Source: Osedax fenrisi | Lineage: Eukaryota; Annelida; Polychaeta; Sabellida; Siboglinidae | Reading direction: 5' to 3' | Assembly (NCBI GenBank): GCA_964019155.1 | Contig: OZ025244.1 | Span: forward strand, 20,676,439-20,740,438 | DNA: 64,000 bases | In this document: in pieces, positions 20,156-33,619 of the stretch | Layout: every line of letters starts with the position of its first letter | Numbering within the stretch: position 1 is the stretch's first letter | The notes under the pieces: generated by a model | The model's database searches: none | The model's input: the letters and a program-made list of their open reading frames with translations, nothing else | What the model was told of the DNA's origin: nothing | Made by a program: the position numbers and the translations under genes

Positions 20156-20944
20156 CAGATAGGGATTAAAGCTATATTTAGAAGTGGGCCTTATATGAAT
20201 GTGTACGCACAATAATTGACTCTTGTTATAATCTGGATGCGTTAACATGGGAGCGGACATTAGAGCCATGACGAGTGAAAATGTCATCTTGAAAAGTTCC
20301 TGGATGGGACCCTTAAAATAAAAAATACTAAATAACAACAATATAAGGACATAGAAGAATTAATAATAATAATATTTATTTATTGAAATCATATATATAT
20401 ATATATCGAATAAAATATTAATAGCAGACGTAGAAGAATTAATATACAACACAAATTATGTCATGTCATACCTAATACTCAGTATAATATTGTAGTTATT
20501 GACAAATGCACTCGTTATATATAAAATACGAAAACAATATGACGATGAATATATTAATAAGAAACATCGGAGGGTTATAAATGATATGAAGGTTGGGTGA
20601 AAAGTGCATGAAATAACGTAATGTTATATTGATTATCATGCGTGATGTTAGTGAACAACGGTCAATTCAATGGTCAATTCAATGGTCAATTCAATGTTTT
20701 CTTTCATCGGGTAAAATTTTAAAACCCAATGAATTTTTTAATGTTGCAGTGCATATTAAACAATTGAATTATTGTTGACTGTTGATAATTATAATTTAAT
20801 AATTGATATAAATTATAATTTATTTAAGCAAATATATAGTCGAAATAAACATAGAATAATATGAAATTAAAAAAACGTTTTATAGTTACCATAAAAATAA
20901 ACGAAAAATAATCGAAAATAGAAATAAAATACATTATTTTGTAG
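20156..20944. other. AT-rich intergenic sequence
   Basis: Contains a GGTCAATTCAAT triplicate (20660-20698). No gene seen; the minus 97-codon ORF at 20048-20341 has no recognisable domain. Confidence 0.5.
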
Positions 20945-21233
20945 TATTATTATTTGTATTTTTATTGTTATTTTATTTCATTCCTTTCATTCCATCCAGG
21001 AACTTAGATGAAGTTTTCACTTATAACCATATTGCTCTAATGTAACTTCGAAGCCGCTCTAATGTTAAGGCATCCAAAGTGTTAACGAGAGCTGATCATT
21101 TATTTATACACAATTATATAAGATCACTTCTAAATAATATTTGAAGACCTATTTTAATGGTGCGTACAGGGCTTGAACCTGCGTCCTACTGCTTGTATGT
21201 GTGACGCCTTAACCAACTGAGCCACATAGGTAG
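20945..21233 (-). mobile_element. tRNA-derived SINE, copy B
   Basis: Same family and orientation as copy A, with head TGGCTCAGTTGGTTAAGGCG on the minus strand. It retains the GATGAAGTTTTCACT segment that is missing from copies A and C. Confidence 0.87.
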
Positions 21234-21412
21234 TTATATTATTAAAACCGTAATTTTAGAAACCTAACATTATGCTCAGCTAACATAATAGCAGCGTAAT
21301 CATAGTCTCTTTTAATCATGCAATTCATCTTTATAATACATCATCAAACATATATCTAAATACAAACATGATATGAATGATGTCAATAAAACACATAGAT
21401 AAAGAATGTTCA

Positions 21413-21467
<55 letters not shown>
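21413..21467. repeat. (TA)n microsatellite
   Basis: Uninterrupted TA tract. Confidence 0.95.
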
Positions 21468-21469
<2 letters not shown>

Positions 21470-21628
21470 TATATTATATTTTAATGAAAGTTATTGTTTT
21501 TGAATCATAATATAATTCAGCACTAAATAGTGATTATTTAAATATTTTAATTCCTCTTATATGACTTATTAATTACTATTCATATTTACTCTATATAAAT
21601 ACTCTATATTACTATTTATCTAATTTTA

Positions 21629-21675
<47 letters not shown>

Positions 21676-21882
21676 TAAAACCTCTCTATAAGAAACCTCT
21701 TTATAAGAAAAACCTCTTTATAAGAAAATTGTTCACACATTTGGTTGGAATTCAACCTTTTCCACATTAAAAAACCTATTTATAAGAAAATCTTATAAGA
21801 AAAATATAAGAAAATCTTATAAGAAAAACCTCTTTATAAGAAACTTATAGTATAAAAATATAAAAAATAATTATATATAAAT

Positions 21883-23163
21883 CAGGGTTCCATTATTTTC
21901 GGTAAAAACCTGTTTTTACCGGGCAAAACCGGTAATAACCGGTAAAAACCTATCTCTACCATGTTAATTTACGGTAAAAACCGGTAATAACCGGTAATTA
22001 CCGGTAAAAACCTAGTACTCATAAAATATAATACCTTAAAAAAAATGTATATTGAAAATTAAAGTAATATTGATTCATTTATATATAAATGTTATGGCTA
22101 ATTAATCTAGCAGATTTATTTGAAAATTTGTCAACATTTGTCTGCTTTATTATGCCATTTATAGTACATTTATTATTTTAAATCCAACTGGATTTTGAGG
22201 TATGCCACCCTTATATTGTAAAATTAACAAGTTGATGTAATTGGATATATTTTATAAATGAAATAAAATCATACTGTGTTATATATTCATAAAATTACAC
22301 AATGAAAATATTACTAAATAGTTATACAGTATTGTAAAAAATATTTATAAAGACTATATTTAATTTCATATATATAAAAATAAATATTCTATTCAGTATT
22401 TATATATATATATATATATATAATTAACAATATATATAGATATATTTAATATATTTAATTAAATATCATGGTATAAAATCAAATAATGAATATATTCAAA
22501 TAATTTCTCAATGAAAATATTATTAGTTCTATTGTTTAATATATATATTATTTTTTACAATATTAAGTCCCTGTCACACCGTAAAAGTTGGCCGATTTTT
22601 CACCAATATCGTACGGATTTTTCTCTCTCTCTCTGTGCTATACCCCTACCGATATATCACCAATATATCATCGATATCGTGACAATATCACTATTCATCA
22701 TTATAGATATCTCTAAATATTTAACTATTTCTCGACGATTTCGTTACTGCGCATATCCTTGAAAAATCGCTCGCTTTATTTGGTGTGAATGGGCTTTCCT
22801 TTTACTATGGCAAAAATAAATATATTATTATATTCAATATTTTATATATATATATATATATATATTGACTTATTTACTCATTTATTTCAATATCATATTA
22901 TTTATTTTAAAAATGTTTTCTTTACATAGAGTCAAAATTAATAAAGTTTGTTTTTTAATATAAAAAATCTTATAATATTGATTTTAATGTAGTATTATTT
23001 AACTTTATAATTGTATATTATCTATTAAATATAAAATCTATAAATAATATATAATTGTAAATTATATAGACACTAGTAGGTTTTTACCATGGTAAAAACC
23101 TGTTTTTAACGGACAGGTTATTACCGGTTATTACCATAGGCGGTAATAACCTATGGAACACTG
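21883..23163. mobile_element. hAT-like nonautonomous element, 1,281 bp, nested; perfect 8-bp target duplication
   Basis: The ends CAGGGTTCCATTATTTTCGG and CAGTGTTCCATAGGTTATTA (reverse of the right end) are flanked by identical ATATAAAT (21875-21882, 23164-23171). Subterminal clusters of ACCGGTAATAACC and GGTAAAAACC lie at both ends. Known: 8-bp target duplications and CAGKG termini are hAT hallmarks. No transposase is visible. Confidence 0.9.
22563..22798. mobile_element. Palindromic MITE relic inside the hAT element
   Basis: The ends AGTCCCTGTCACACCGTAAA and (reverse) AAGCCCATTCACACCAAATA, each followed by CGATTTTTC, form an imperfect inverted repeat. The CACACC core resembles the Harbinger-like MITE at 56929-57448. 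Boundaries are approximate. Confidence 0.5.
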
Positions 23164-23798
23164 ATATAAATAGAAGTATTGTATATTGATAAAAACTATA
23201 GAAATTAATTATTATAAAAGATATTTTTTTTTCTTAAAAATATTTTATATTACATAAATAGCTTGAAATGAATTAAAATTAATTAATAAATGTTATTGTA
23301 TATCCATAAATTTATTAAAATTAAATAAGTGTTATTACATCCTTAATTATTTCTAATTATTTCTTAAATATTACTTAAATATCCAAGGATATGTACACAA
23401 GGTTGTGTATTGATGATACAATTTAATATATTATACAATTAATTGTTAAATAATAGATTATTATGAATATTATATTCATTATATTATATTCATAAATGAT
23501 GATTCATAATTTATAATTTCTAATGTAAATCTAATAAAATGTCATTATGTATCATTATGGATTAACATGTATAAGCGTAAACAATACAGTATACATTTAA
23601 AAACAGTATACATTTAAAAACAGTATACAAAATAAATATACTATATATATATATATAACCTATAGGTTATATAATGCATTTTCAATTATAAATTAATTCT
23701 TAAATTCATTGGAAAAGTAAAAACCTCTTTATAAGAAAACCTCTCTATAAGAAAAAAAGTACTGAAAAAAAATAGTTTCTTATAGAGAGGTTTTACTG

Positions 23799-25204
23799 TA
23801 TATATATATATATATATATGTTAATGCTATCATCTAGTCCTATTAGAAATGTTCCCAATTAAATTTGTACATCATAATATATTATTTACTATATATTATT
23901 AGGATTGTAAAGAGAGTCCTCGATTCCTAGTAATGAAACATCAAGTCGAGTCCGAAATGTTAGAATCAATTTCAAAATATATGAAATTGAGCTACAGCTT
24001 CAGTTATTTGTCGAGTCCATTTGAATATTTAAATAAAATTAAAAAATAAAATGGTACATAAGAGGCCTATCAAAATTCGTACATTTTCACGAATTAAATC
24101 TAATTCGTGCATATTTATATATAAAATTTGTACATTTGCGAATTTAAGAATTTTCGTTCTCTACATTATTTGTAGAACTATATTCTTACCATTTTTCTTT
24201 ATTAGATAATTTTAAATTACTAATATAAATATCAGTCTTAAAAGGATATTCATAAGATTTTTAAATTGTAGTTTTCTTTTTAGAATTTTAATCTATCACG
24301 TTCGCTTCTTTTCAATAATTACTAGAGAATATCTACTTCACCAATACAATTCTCCAGTCTCTTGATAACTTTCACTATTTTTAGTCCGTATTTTATTTTA
24401 CGTGTTTCCCGCTTATCGATATTATTTAAAGTAACAAAAATTAAATTAATAATTAAATAATTTTATAAATAATAATCTTTGTTAAATAAACTAAAACATA
24501 GATACTTTCTTAAAATATACTAATGAAGTTTCTTTTCATTCATATCGTATATACCATATAATATATATTTTATAAATTTATAAATTAAATTATGAAAATT
24601 AAATAATTTAATGATTATTAGTTAAATATATATTATACATAAATTTAAATAATTGCACTAATTTACAATAAAATATGAATTTTTGGATATAGAATTTGTG
24701 CAATTTCGTGCACAATGAACGAATCTAGAGAGGTATGTACATAATACATAGGTGAAATCATTTAATTATATATAATTATTTCATAGTTTAGTATAAATAC
24801 ATACTATATTTTATTTAGTATTAATTCAACATTATACATCAGTCTTTTGACGATTAATATTAAAATTTGAACTTCGTATTATCAATGTTTTCTATAATTT
24901 TAAAGTCTTGATTTGGATTTGAAGTCTTCAAAGTATTATAATTTTTGATTTGAAGGCTTCGAATCCGAATATTTTTGGATTCCAATATTTTTTTAGATCT
25001 GAGGATGAGATTTCTAAGAATTTATGAATTCGAAGCTTTACAAGTATTTGAAATTTGACAATTCTAATATATTATATAATATTAAAATGAAACACAATAT
25101 TGTATAATTAATATTATTTTATATGATAGATGTATCATTAATAATCTATTTCTTATTTTGTAAAATAATGTAAATAATGTGGTTGCATTTAATAGATGAT
25201 CTAT
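23799..25204. other. AT-rich intergenic sequence
   Basis: No ORF or RNA gene recognised. Several GAATTCG/TCGAAG-type degenerate motifs around 24040-25060 suggest an old unrecognised repeat. Confidence 0.45.
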
Positions 25205-25481
25205 TTTTTTTGTTATTTTTATTTGGTGGAGTCCTTTCATCCCATCCAGGAACTTATAACCATATATGGCTCTAATGTTCCTTCGAAGCCGCTCTCATGT
25301 TAAGGCATCCATGGTTTTAACGAGAGCCGATCATTTATTTATACACACTTATATAAGATCACTTCTAAATAATATTTTAAGACCCATTTTATAAAATTAA
25401 TTAATGGTCCGGACGAGGGTCAAACCCGTGTCCTACTGCTTGTGTGTCTGACGCCTTAGCCACTGAGCCACACAGGCAGTT
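25205..25481 (-). mobile_element. tRNA-derived SINE, copy C
   Basis: Nearly identical to copy A across the whole body, with head TGGCTCAGTGGCTAAGGCG on the minus strand. The AAAAATAACAAAAAAAA tail is at the left. Confidence 0.88.
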
Positions 25482-28372
25482 AATAACATATAATAAACTA
25501 TAATAACAATGTTAAAATAATGTCAAGGTAATTAACCTAAATACTTTATTAATAGGTAATACCTATTAATTAGGCATACTTTATAATAATATTACATTAA
25601 TTTTATGATTGATTACAATTTATTATAATTTTATAAATTTGATATATAACTTATATAATATAAGCTAAGTTTACAATTTTTTTTATCAAGTTTTGATTAG
25701 ATTTACTCTTTTATATAAGTTAACATAGAATATTAGATTATACTATATAATATATAATATGATCTAATAATGATAGACTATAAATAATAATTATAGTTTA
25801 TAGATTATTGTATAGTATATTTAATATAATATTATAAATTGTTATAATTATTATAATTTATAATATTATTATTATGATTATAATTATAATAATAAGAATT
25901 ATATTACTTACTTACTTACTCTCGCTCGACCATTATATAAAATAGAGTATATTATATACTATACAATTATATTACACACGTATATTAAAACTAAATGTTC
26001 CCTACTTCACATATTGATGTCATACTTTAAATATTGTGAACAACGCAGTTATATTTTGTAGTAACCATTATCATTATTATATTTTATATTTTATAGTATG
26101 ATACTGAGTATGTATGATAAATATATTAATTTAATCTAAATATAAAATATAATAATGATAATGGTACTGAGTCAGTATGATACTGATTATGATTGATTCA
26201 ATGTATTTATATTAATCACAATTATTTAATTAATCATTAGTAATAATTATTACGATTTTTATAAATCTGTATTATACAGTGTATATCGAGGATCATATGC
26301 GATTATACCACTAAATATAAACAAACTTAATAAATAATAACAACAAAATATTGCGCACATATATATTTATATATGGTCTATGATCACAACTGATGGGTTC
26401 ACTTTGGGATATAATGCAGCTAAAAAAACAGATAGTTAAAACTAAACCAACGAAATCAAACAACCCAAAAATATCAATCCGTAAATATATATATATATAT
26501 ATATATATATAATAAATGTTGTATATATAACAAGTATTTTATTATACTCGGTTATTTACATTCTTAACCCGTCCGTTATGATCAGATACCAAATATCTAT
26601 AATAAATGTTATATTCAATAATCATTATCATTATTATAATGTATTGAATAAATATTTGATAATAAATCATATAATCATTATCATATATAATCATTGATAA
26701 TTTTTATTTGTTACATTGAGCGATCTAATCGCACATTTACAGTATATCGATAAACTCTAGGAGTATTTATAATATAAATATTGTTACAATGATCGTATAT
26801 TGAATATACAATTCTATCATTATGATAATCATAAGAATATAATATTCTTATTATATTATTATAATATAATAATTATATTATATTTAATATAATTTTGAAT
26901 ATAATATTCTTATGATATTCAATATATTTAATATAATTTTGAATATAATACCTGTATCAAATATCACATTCAATATGATCCCTGTTTATTTTGATTAGGA
27001 TTTATGAGGTCAAATTTAAAATACTCTGTTTAGGTAATTGACACTATAGCAGTTGAAGTCTATAGACTATATTATATATACACTATAGTGTTCAACTAGT
27101 TAAAATTATAAACTAATGAAGAATGAAAATGTAGTATACTATACTGTATATTAATAATATAATATTATATACATGTCATAAATTATATGATACAATATAT
27201 ATATATATATAAATTATTTTAATTATAATTGTATATGAATAAATCGATACATATACAATATTTATTTAATTTATATCGTCAATCGTAATCAAAATAAATG
27301 GGGCCATATTCGATATTATCCAATATTATATTTTATAAAATAAGTTTGAAGTGTAATATTAAGTAGTGGTTTATAACCTTGTAATGGTGCTGATAATGAA
27401 GATGACATAACAGATTGATCGACCATACTTATACAATATTTATAAATTCGTTCATTTTAAATAACATAAATTACACAATCTATATCACGAAAAAATATAT
27501 CCAGATTTATAAAATTTATTCTAAAATTAATATAATTTACATTAAATATGAACAATTATTTTTAAAAGTAAGAATAAATTTGACTTATAAATTTATAAAT
27601 ATTTCAAATTATACATATCAAATAATAATTATTATTGTGAGTAAACTATACAATATTCTAATTATATAATCTACTGGTTAGCGTAGGATATATCCTTAGG
27701 TTTATTTACGATATTGTAAACAAAATTGAAAACAACGAATTAGTGGATATGAATAATATTCGATAGGTGTCGATACTATATCTCAAAACTCATAATTTAA
27801 CCATAAAAATCCCGAGAATATGTTATATTTTTATACGTATATTTGATTGACACGAAAAACCTTTATAATTAACCACTATTTCATTATATCCCTATTAAAT
27901 ATACATTTAATCTTAATTTTTTTTTAAATAATATAGAAATATTTTTTATAAAATAATTTACTCAACCTATTTTAAACGTAGGTATTTTTGTGTTCTAATT
28001 TATTTATACAATACATAATTTTGGAACCGACAAAAATGATAAATTATATCAAGTTATATTAGATAATTCTATATGAATTATTGTTTTTGTAATTTGTTGT
28101 AATATATATCTTGAATATAGTGTAATCATAGATATTGAGTGAGGACTCACTCTAATGTCTATGAGTGTAATACACTATATACATATTTATTATATATGGC
28201 GTATACGTATAAATATAGTTATATTTTTATCATGAAATATACCCGATGTCGTGTGTCATTTTATTTATTTCTGTCGTTTTTTATAAATATGAACAAATAA
28301 CTACAATATTACATAATAAAAATCCTATATAACATTTAACATACCAATAACTAAAATATAAATGTATCCACT

Positions 28373-28373
28373 A

Positions 28374-28433
<60 letters not shown>
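28373..28433. repeat. (TA)n microsatellite
   Basis: TA tract of about 30 units, with a second shorter tract at 28445-28466. Confidence 0.95.
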
Positions 28434-28437
<4 letters not shown>

Positions 28438-28562
28438 CTATAGATATATATATATATATATATATACTATAGTATACTATATGATATTTTATATAAAATA
28501 TATAGTATATGGTAGGATAGCCTATATAGAATATTCGGGGAGGTAGGTATATTCCTGTATAT

Positions 28563-28611
28563 ATGCAAATCATCGATATAAAGAAAGTTTCTTTATATCG
28601 ATGATGCAAAT
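28563..28611. repeat. 33-bp palindrome flanked by direct ATGCAAAT octamers
   Basis: Arms CATCGATATAAAGAAA and TTTCTTTATATCGATG are perfect around a single G. Identical ATGCAAAT lies on both sides (28563-28570, 28604-28611). Confidence 0.85.
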
Positions 28612-30661
28612 ATATACTTGATTACAACAATAGGTTATAATAAATACCTATATATATATTTTTTTTTTGTAAATTATAATATATGTAGAAGACCTGAGAC
28701 TGCAGGAGGTCCTAGATCTAGATATTGATATATTAAGAGTTATTCTTAAAAATAATCATTATTAATGTGTACACTAGTTGCTGTACCCTAAACCCAAACT
28801 ATAATCAAACGGTTTTGCTATCATCAAACTAAACTTCCTTAATTATTATATTAATACAGTTATGTTGTATACAACTTGTATATATATATATTTTACATAT
28901 ATCTATTAATTTTAACGATTTAAAAATAACAGTTATACAATATGGTATTGGTAAATAAGAAATAAACTTGTTAACAATTTACTTCATAAATCTGTTTACA
29001 AATATATTTATATCAATAGATTATACAAAGTGGACTTGTGATACTATTTTTATTCCACACATTATTTGAATACATTCACAAATAAGTAAAAAATATTGTA
29101 TTAAAAGGTTTTATATTAAAAAATGTTAATTAAATATATTAATGTAGTGGTCAGTTTAATATTCCAGTTTGTGTTCTATAAATAGATTCAAACAAATGCC
29201 TTTAATAATGGCGAACGTCGAAATCATAAACATATAATTATTGTAATATTAAGAGCTAAAAGAGGTAATATTAACATAAAATATACTCTAAAAGTATAAT
29301 TATCATGTTAATGATAACTAGTACTTTCACATATATATTATTATATAATTAATACATGTAAAATATCATTAATATGACCTATGACGTGATCATTTTAGAT
29401 TATCAAAACAAAATGGCGTCTTTATTTTATTTCTAAATAATCGAACATTAAAATATTCATTTTTATCGATTTTAGTCAATAATTTTTATTTATTGTTAAT
29501 AATATCTAATTATCGGAAATATAATTAATATTAAGTTAAATTGGGTAAATATATATTTATATGTTAATTTCAGTTTACAAAAGTTATTTAGGTCAGCGAC
29601 TTTCATTAATATATATTTATAGAATATATAGAAACATATACCTTATTTATAGATACATTTTATATTGATATATAAAATCATATTATAGTGTATTTATATA
29701 ATTTAGTTTTTACATATTAGTTTATTTAATCTTATATCATGCAGTTAACATATATATTAATATAATATACAATCTAAATATAGATCATTATATAATATAC
29801 GAATATATATATTTTATATAATATACAGTATATTATAGTTGATGTTATTTATTCGTAACAACATTTTAGTCATTCAATTATATGATATTTTAAACAATTA
29901 TTTCAATTATATCGTAATATATTAGTTAGTATTAATTTTTATACGTATCTATATAATATTTACTTTTATAAATATATAGAGAAAAATACGTTATATCAGA
30001 TACATTTTATAATAAATCCAAGGGTCAACAAATTGTAAAATGAAAATAAAATGGATACTCTATTATAATAATAATTATTTACTATTATGAAAAAACTCAT
30101 ATTTTAGAAGTTATTAATATATAAATAAATAACATATTTATCATGGATTTATTTATATATATATATGTATATAATTATTAATTATTAATGATTTATAAAA
30201 TATTAATACACATTAATAAATATACTCTATAGAGTTTTTGTTGTATATATATATACAACAAATTATATATATATATATATATATATACATGAGTTAATAT
30301 AATAGTATATTATAATAAAGTTAATATAATATAATAGTTATATATATATATATATATATAATAATGAATTAATAATTTATCAATGTGTAATTTATCTACA
30401 ATTATAATTAGTAAATTCAACTTTAATTTTATTTTACACAAATTAATTTCACACAGTGAACATTTTTATAATTTAACTAATATTTTAAATAATTAATAAT
30501 TATTTAATCAATTTCATTATGTATAGTAAATAAAAATATATAATCACATCTCATATCATTTACCCATGAATCACTATTACAGTATTCCAATTAGTGCAAC
30601 ACCTCTGAGAAATAAGAAGCTCTTCACTATCTTCAAACTCTAGTGAACTGGTTCTCGAACC

Positions 30662-31444
30662 ATGGCAACATCGGAAGAGTGTTCTATACCCGATGGAAGC
30701 AATAAGGAGTCTACTATTCCCGATTCTATCGATAAGGAGTCGTTTATCCCCGATGTAAGCCATAAGGAATCTTCTATACCCGATGGAAGCCATAAGGAAT
30801 CTTCTATACCTGATGAAAGCAATAAGGAGTCTTCTATACCCGATGGAAGCAATAAGGAGTCTTCTATACCCGATGGAAGCAATAAGGAGTCTACCATTCC
30901 CGATTCTATCGATAAGGAGTCGTTTATCCCCGATGGAAGCCATAAGGAATCTTCTATACCCGATGGAAGCAATAAGGAGTCTACTATTCCTGATATGCCC
31001 GATAAGGAATCTTCGACCCCTAATATATCCGATAAGGAATCTTCTATCCCAGATAGAATGGATAAGGAATCTTCAATCCTTGATGTAACTGATAAGGAAT
31101 CTTCTACCCCTACCGGAATAGATAAGGAATCTTCTACCCCTACTGGAATATATAAGGAATATTCTATCCCTACTGGAATAGATAAGGAAACTTCTATTCC
31201 TGATATAACAGATAAGGAATCTTCTCTAAATGATGGAAATGATATGGAGTCTCTCTCGGATAACTATTCAGTAGGTCAAATTGAAAAAGTGAAAACAATC
31301 TGCAAATATAAAAAGCCATCGAAAGCGATGCAAAATAAGAAAAGTAAGATAGCGAACCAGACAAAAGTAACCGGAAATACTATCAATAAGCGAGTGAACC
31401 CTAAAAGAAGTGAACGAATCAAATATAATGTTCGTAACCAATAG
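30662..31444 (+). CDS. 260-residue repeat protein, (x)KESSIPDx 10-residue repeats and a basic C-terminus
   Basis: The start ACCATGG has a favourable vertebrate-type Kozak context. Residues about 5-195 are some 19 tandem decapeptides (NKESSIPDGS, DKESSTPTGI) from a diverging 30-bp DNA repeat. The C-terminal 60 residues are Lys/Arg/Asn-rich and non-repetitive (PSKAMQNKKSKIANQTK, PKRSERIKYN). There is no signal peptide or membrane segment, and the family is not recognised. It lies upstream of the PRDM-like gene on the same strand. It may be an independent intronless gene, a 5' exon of that gene (candidate donors GTAAGA or GTAACC lie near the end), or a relic. That the frame stays open through a diverged repeat and a unique tail favours real coding sequence. 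Confidence 0.55.
   Translation: MATSEECSIPDGSNKESTIPDSIDKESFIPDVSHKESSIPDGSHKESSIPDESNKESSIPDGSNKESSIPDGSNKESTIPDSIDKESFIPDGSHKESSIPDGSNKESTIPDMPDKESSTPNISDKESSIPDRMDKESSILDVTDKESSTPTGIDKESSTPTGIYKEYSIPTGIDKETSIPDITDKESSLNDGNDMESLSDNYSVGQIEKVKTICKYKKPSKAMQNKKSKIANQTKVTGNTINKRVNPKRSERIKYNVRNQ
30674..31235 (+). repeat. 30-bp coding minisatellite
   Basis: Units such as GATAAGGAATCTTCTATCCC encode the decapeptide repeat. The 5' copies are near-identical (two 60-bp blocks repeat) and the 3' copies are more diverged. Confidence 0.9.
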
Positions 31445-32552
31445 TATTCCTAAGTTTAACATTTATTGTGAACATATATAGATAATATATTACAGTGAGT
31501 GCTATTACTTATATTGAACTAAATTATATAAATTAATTAATTCATCTAATTATGCTAGTAAATGTACATTTTAACCACTAAGAGTTATGTAAATCGCATT
31601 AAGTTATATCGTCATGCAAGTATTCAGTGCGCCTATAATCTGATTTTACCTATGTTTATAATCTAATTATTAATTTATAACATATTTTTATAGATTATTA
31701 TATATTTATTTCAAGTCTCTATATCTGCACGTGATAAAAATAATATTATAATACAATATAATATCTACTATAATAAATATTTATATATGTATACAAAATT
31801 ATAAGAGTTATAAAAATGTATCATCTAATATTACTCTGTTATATGTTATTTAGTGGAGACGATCAAAAAGGTCGAGTTGAGGGATAGAGGTTACTTTTTT
31901 TGAAATACGAGTTAATAGTATATATATATATATATATATATATATTGTATTGGTATTTGATGGTTATTTGGTTTAATTGGTTTAGTTTTGTCCTGCTTGT
32001 TTTTTTTAATTGCATTACATCCCAAAATAGCCTATATAAATTTATTTCACATTTTAAATTTAATCTTTAACCCTCAACTAGTCCTTTTTGATCGTAACCC
32101 GTTATTTTGTATCTGTGAACATATATTAACAATTGAATTTACCTAAGAATAACATTAAAAACAATCTTTTATGACACCATTATAAAATTAATATTTATAA
32201 AATTCATAATTTATTGCGTAATAACTGGTTTACATTTCTTGATATTGTCTTAAAATTTACATATTTTATAAATAATTATTTATATATAATTATTAATAAT
32301 ATTATGGTTATAAAATTTAAAATTTAATTTGATATTTATTAAACATCTTTTACGAGTCGTAAATGATGACACACATTTTTATTTTTAATATTTGAATATT
32401 TTACATGGAATAATTATTTTTGCACTACCCATGTACATAGTATATATAAATATAATAATAAATACAGATATTATAGATTCCTTAATAATTTGTTTTCTAA
32501 ATATCACAAAAATATATGAATAAAAGTATGATCTTAGTAATATAAGAAAAAC

Positions 32553-32583
<31 letters not shown>

Positions 32584-32714
32584 AGAAATATTGATAACAA
32601 AATACCTATACAAAATTAATGTGAATTTATGTATACATAAAAATAATACATTATTTTTTTTAAATTTTGATATATGAAATATACTATATGGTGAGAACAA
32701 TGTGGTATCCCCAT

Positions 32715-32815
32715 ATTAAATATATAAGTGTGTGAATGAATAGGTCCATTCAAAGTAAAGCACATAGAAATATATTCATTGAATTGTGCATGTTTTTTTT
32801 GTATTATTTTTATAA
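32715..32815 (-). repeat. Dispersed repeat, inverted relative to 6015-6115
   Basis: On the minus strand it reads TTCAATGAATATATTTCT and TGCTTTACTTTGAATGGACC, as at 6045-6090. Confidence 0.7.
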
Positions 32816-33114
32816 TATACACAATGAAAAAATATCACATTTATAATATATATACACAAAGAAAACTGATCATATTTATAATATATAGTATATATCCTAG
32901 GGTATATATAAATACACATACAACATAGATAAAAACTAGGGCTTATTTTATTATGATTTTTCTATAAAATATGTTTACAATTATTTATAATTATAATTAT
33001 TAAAATCACTCTTTATATTAATAGTTATATATATAGAAACAAAAGAGTATTACAAATTTAATAGTTTTGTCTGTGTCCTTGTTTATACATGTTTTGTAGT
33101 TATAGTTATAGTTA

Positions 33115-33480
33115 TATAACTATTATTTTAAGTAAACAGACTTCAAGATTTCCTTTAAATATAGATGTAGTATTTCATAATATTGTTAATAATTATTTTT
33201 CATTAGTCTTGAATATCACATGATACAGTATTTATAACAGGTAATATAAAATGAATAAATGTAAACAATTTGGTTTTTATTTATAAATGTATATACATAA
33301 GTTATAGAGTTGTAGATTTCATATTACATTAATTATTTATATTTGTATTTTATCATAATATGCTCAAAAAACTGTTTTTATGCCATGCTTTTTAGGCTAT
33401 TTCGATGAATACATTTTTCACCATACAAATATTATAAATTAGCATCACGGAGTAAAAAAAACTAAAATGATTTGTTTTCA
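33115..33480 (+). repeat. Dispersed repeat family B, copy 1
   Basis: It shares ordered motifs (ATATCACATGATnnAGTATTT, AATGTAnA...TTTTTATTTA, ACATAAGTTATA, ATATTATAAA) with 60600-60920. Its CTCAAAAAACTG block also occurs at 52735-52760. Element class unknown. Confidence 0.55.
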
Positions 33481-33619
33481 CTGTGTTTAACCCTGCTATA
33501 CCTTATCAGCGATTGTTGTAATATCTTATGTACTTGTTGTATAATATCTTATGTACTTGTTGTATAATATCCTATGCACTTTTTGTATTTCCTATCGATT
33601 TGTTTTATAATTTCCTAGA

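Larger units (their letters stand above)
21673..23798. mobile_element. pogo/Tigger-like element with TIR CAGTAAAACCTCTCTATAAG, 2,126 bp including a nested hAT
   Basis: Both ends carry CAGTAAAACCTCTCTATAAG in inverted orientation and are flanked by TA. Inside each end are several echoes of CCTCTTTATAAGAAA. After removing the nested hAT-like insertion about 840 bp remains, and no transposase ORF is present. It shares the internal motif TTTGGTTGGAATT with the 18643-19073 MITE. Confidence 0.88.
25482..30559. other. Very AT-rich intergenic DNA
   Basis: About 5 kb of AT-rich sequence with TA tracts (26488-26512, 28373-28433), small palindromes (26080-26170, 28128-28164, 28571-28603) and no coding signal. 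ORFs present are Ile/Tyr/Asn-rich and accidental. Confidence 0.6.
31445..33619. other. AT-rich sequence with dispersed repeat copies
   Basis: No gene seen. It holds a TA tract (31920-31945), an inverted copy of the 6015-6115 repeat (about 32715-32815), and a block at 33115-33480 related to 60450-60920. Confidence 0.5.

Noticed and set aside
20048..20341. 97-codon minus ORF
   Set aside because: It spans a tRNA-like repeat, and no protein family is recognisable.
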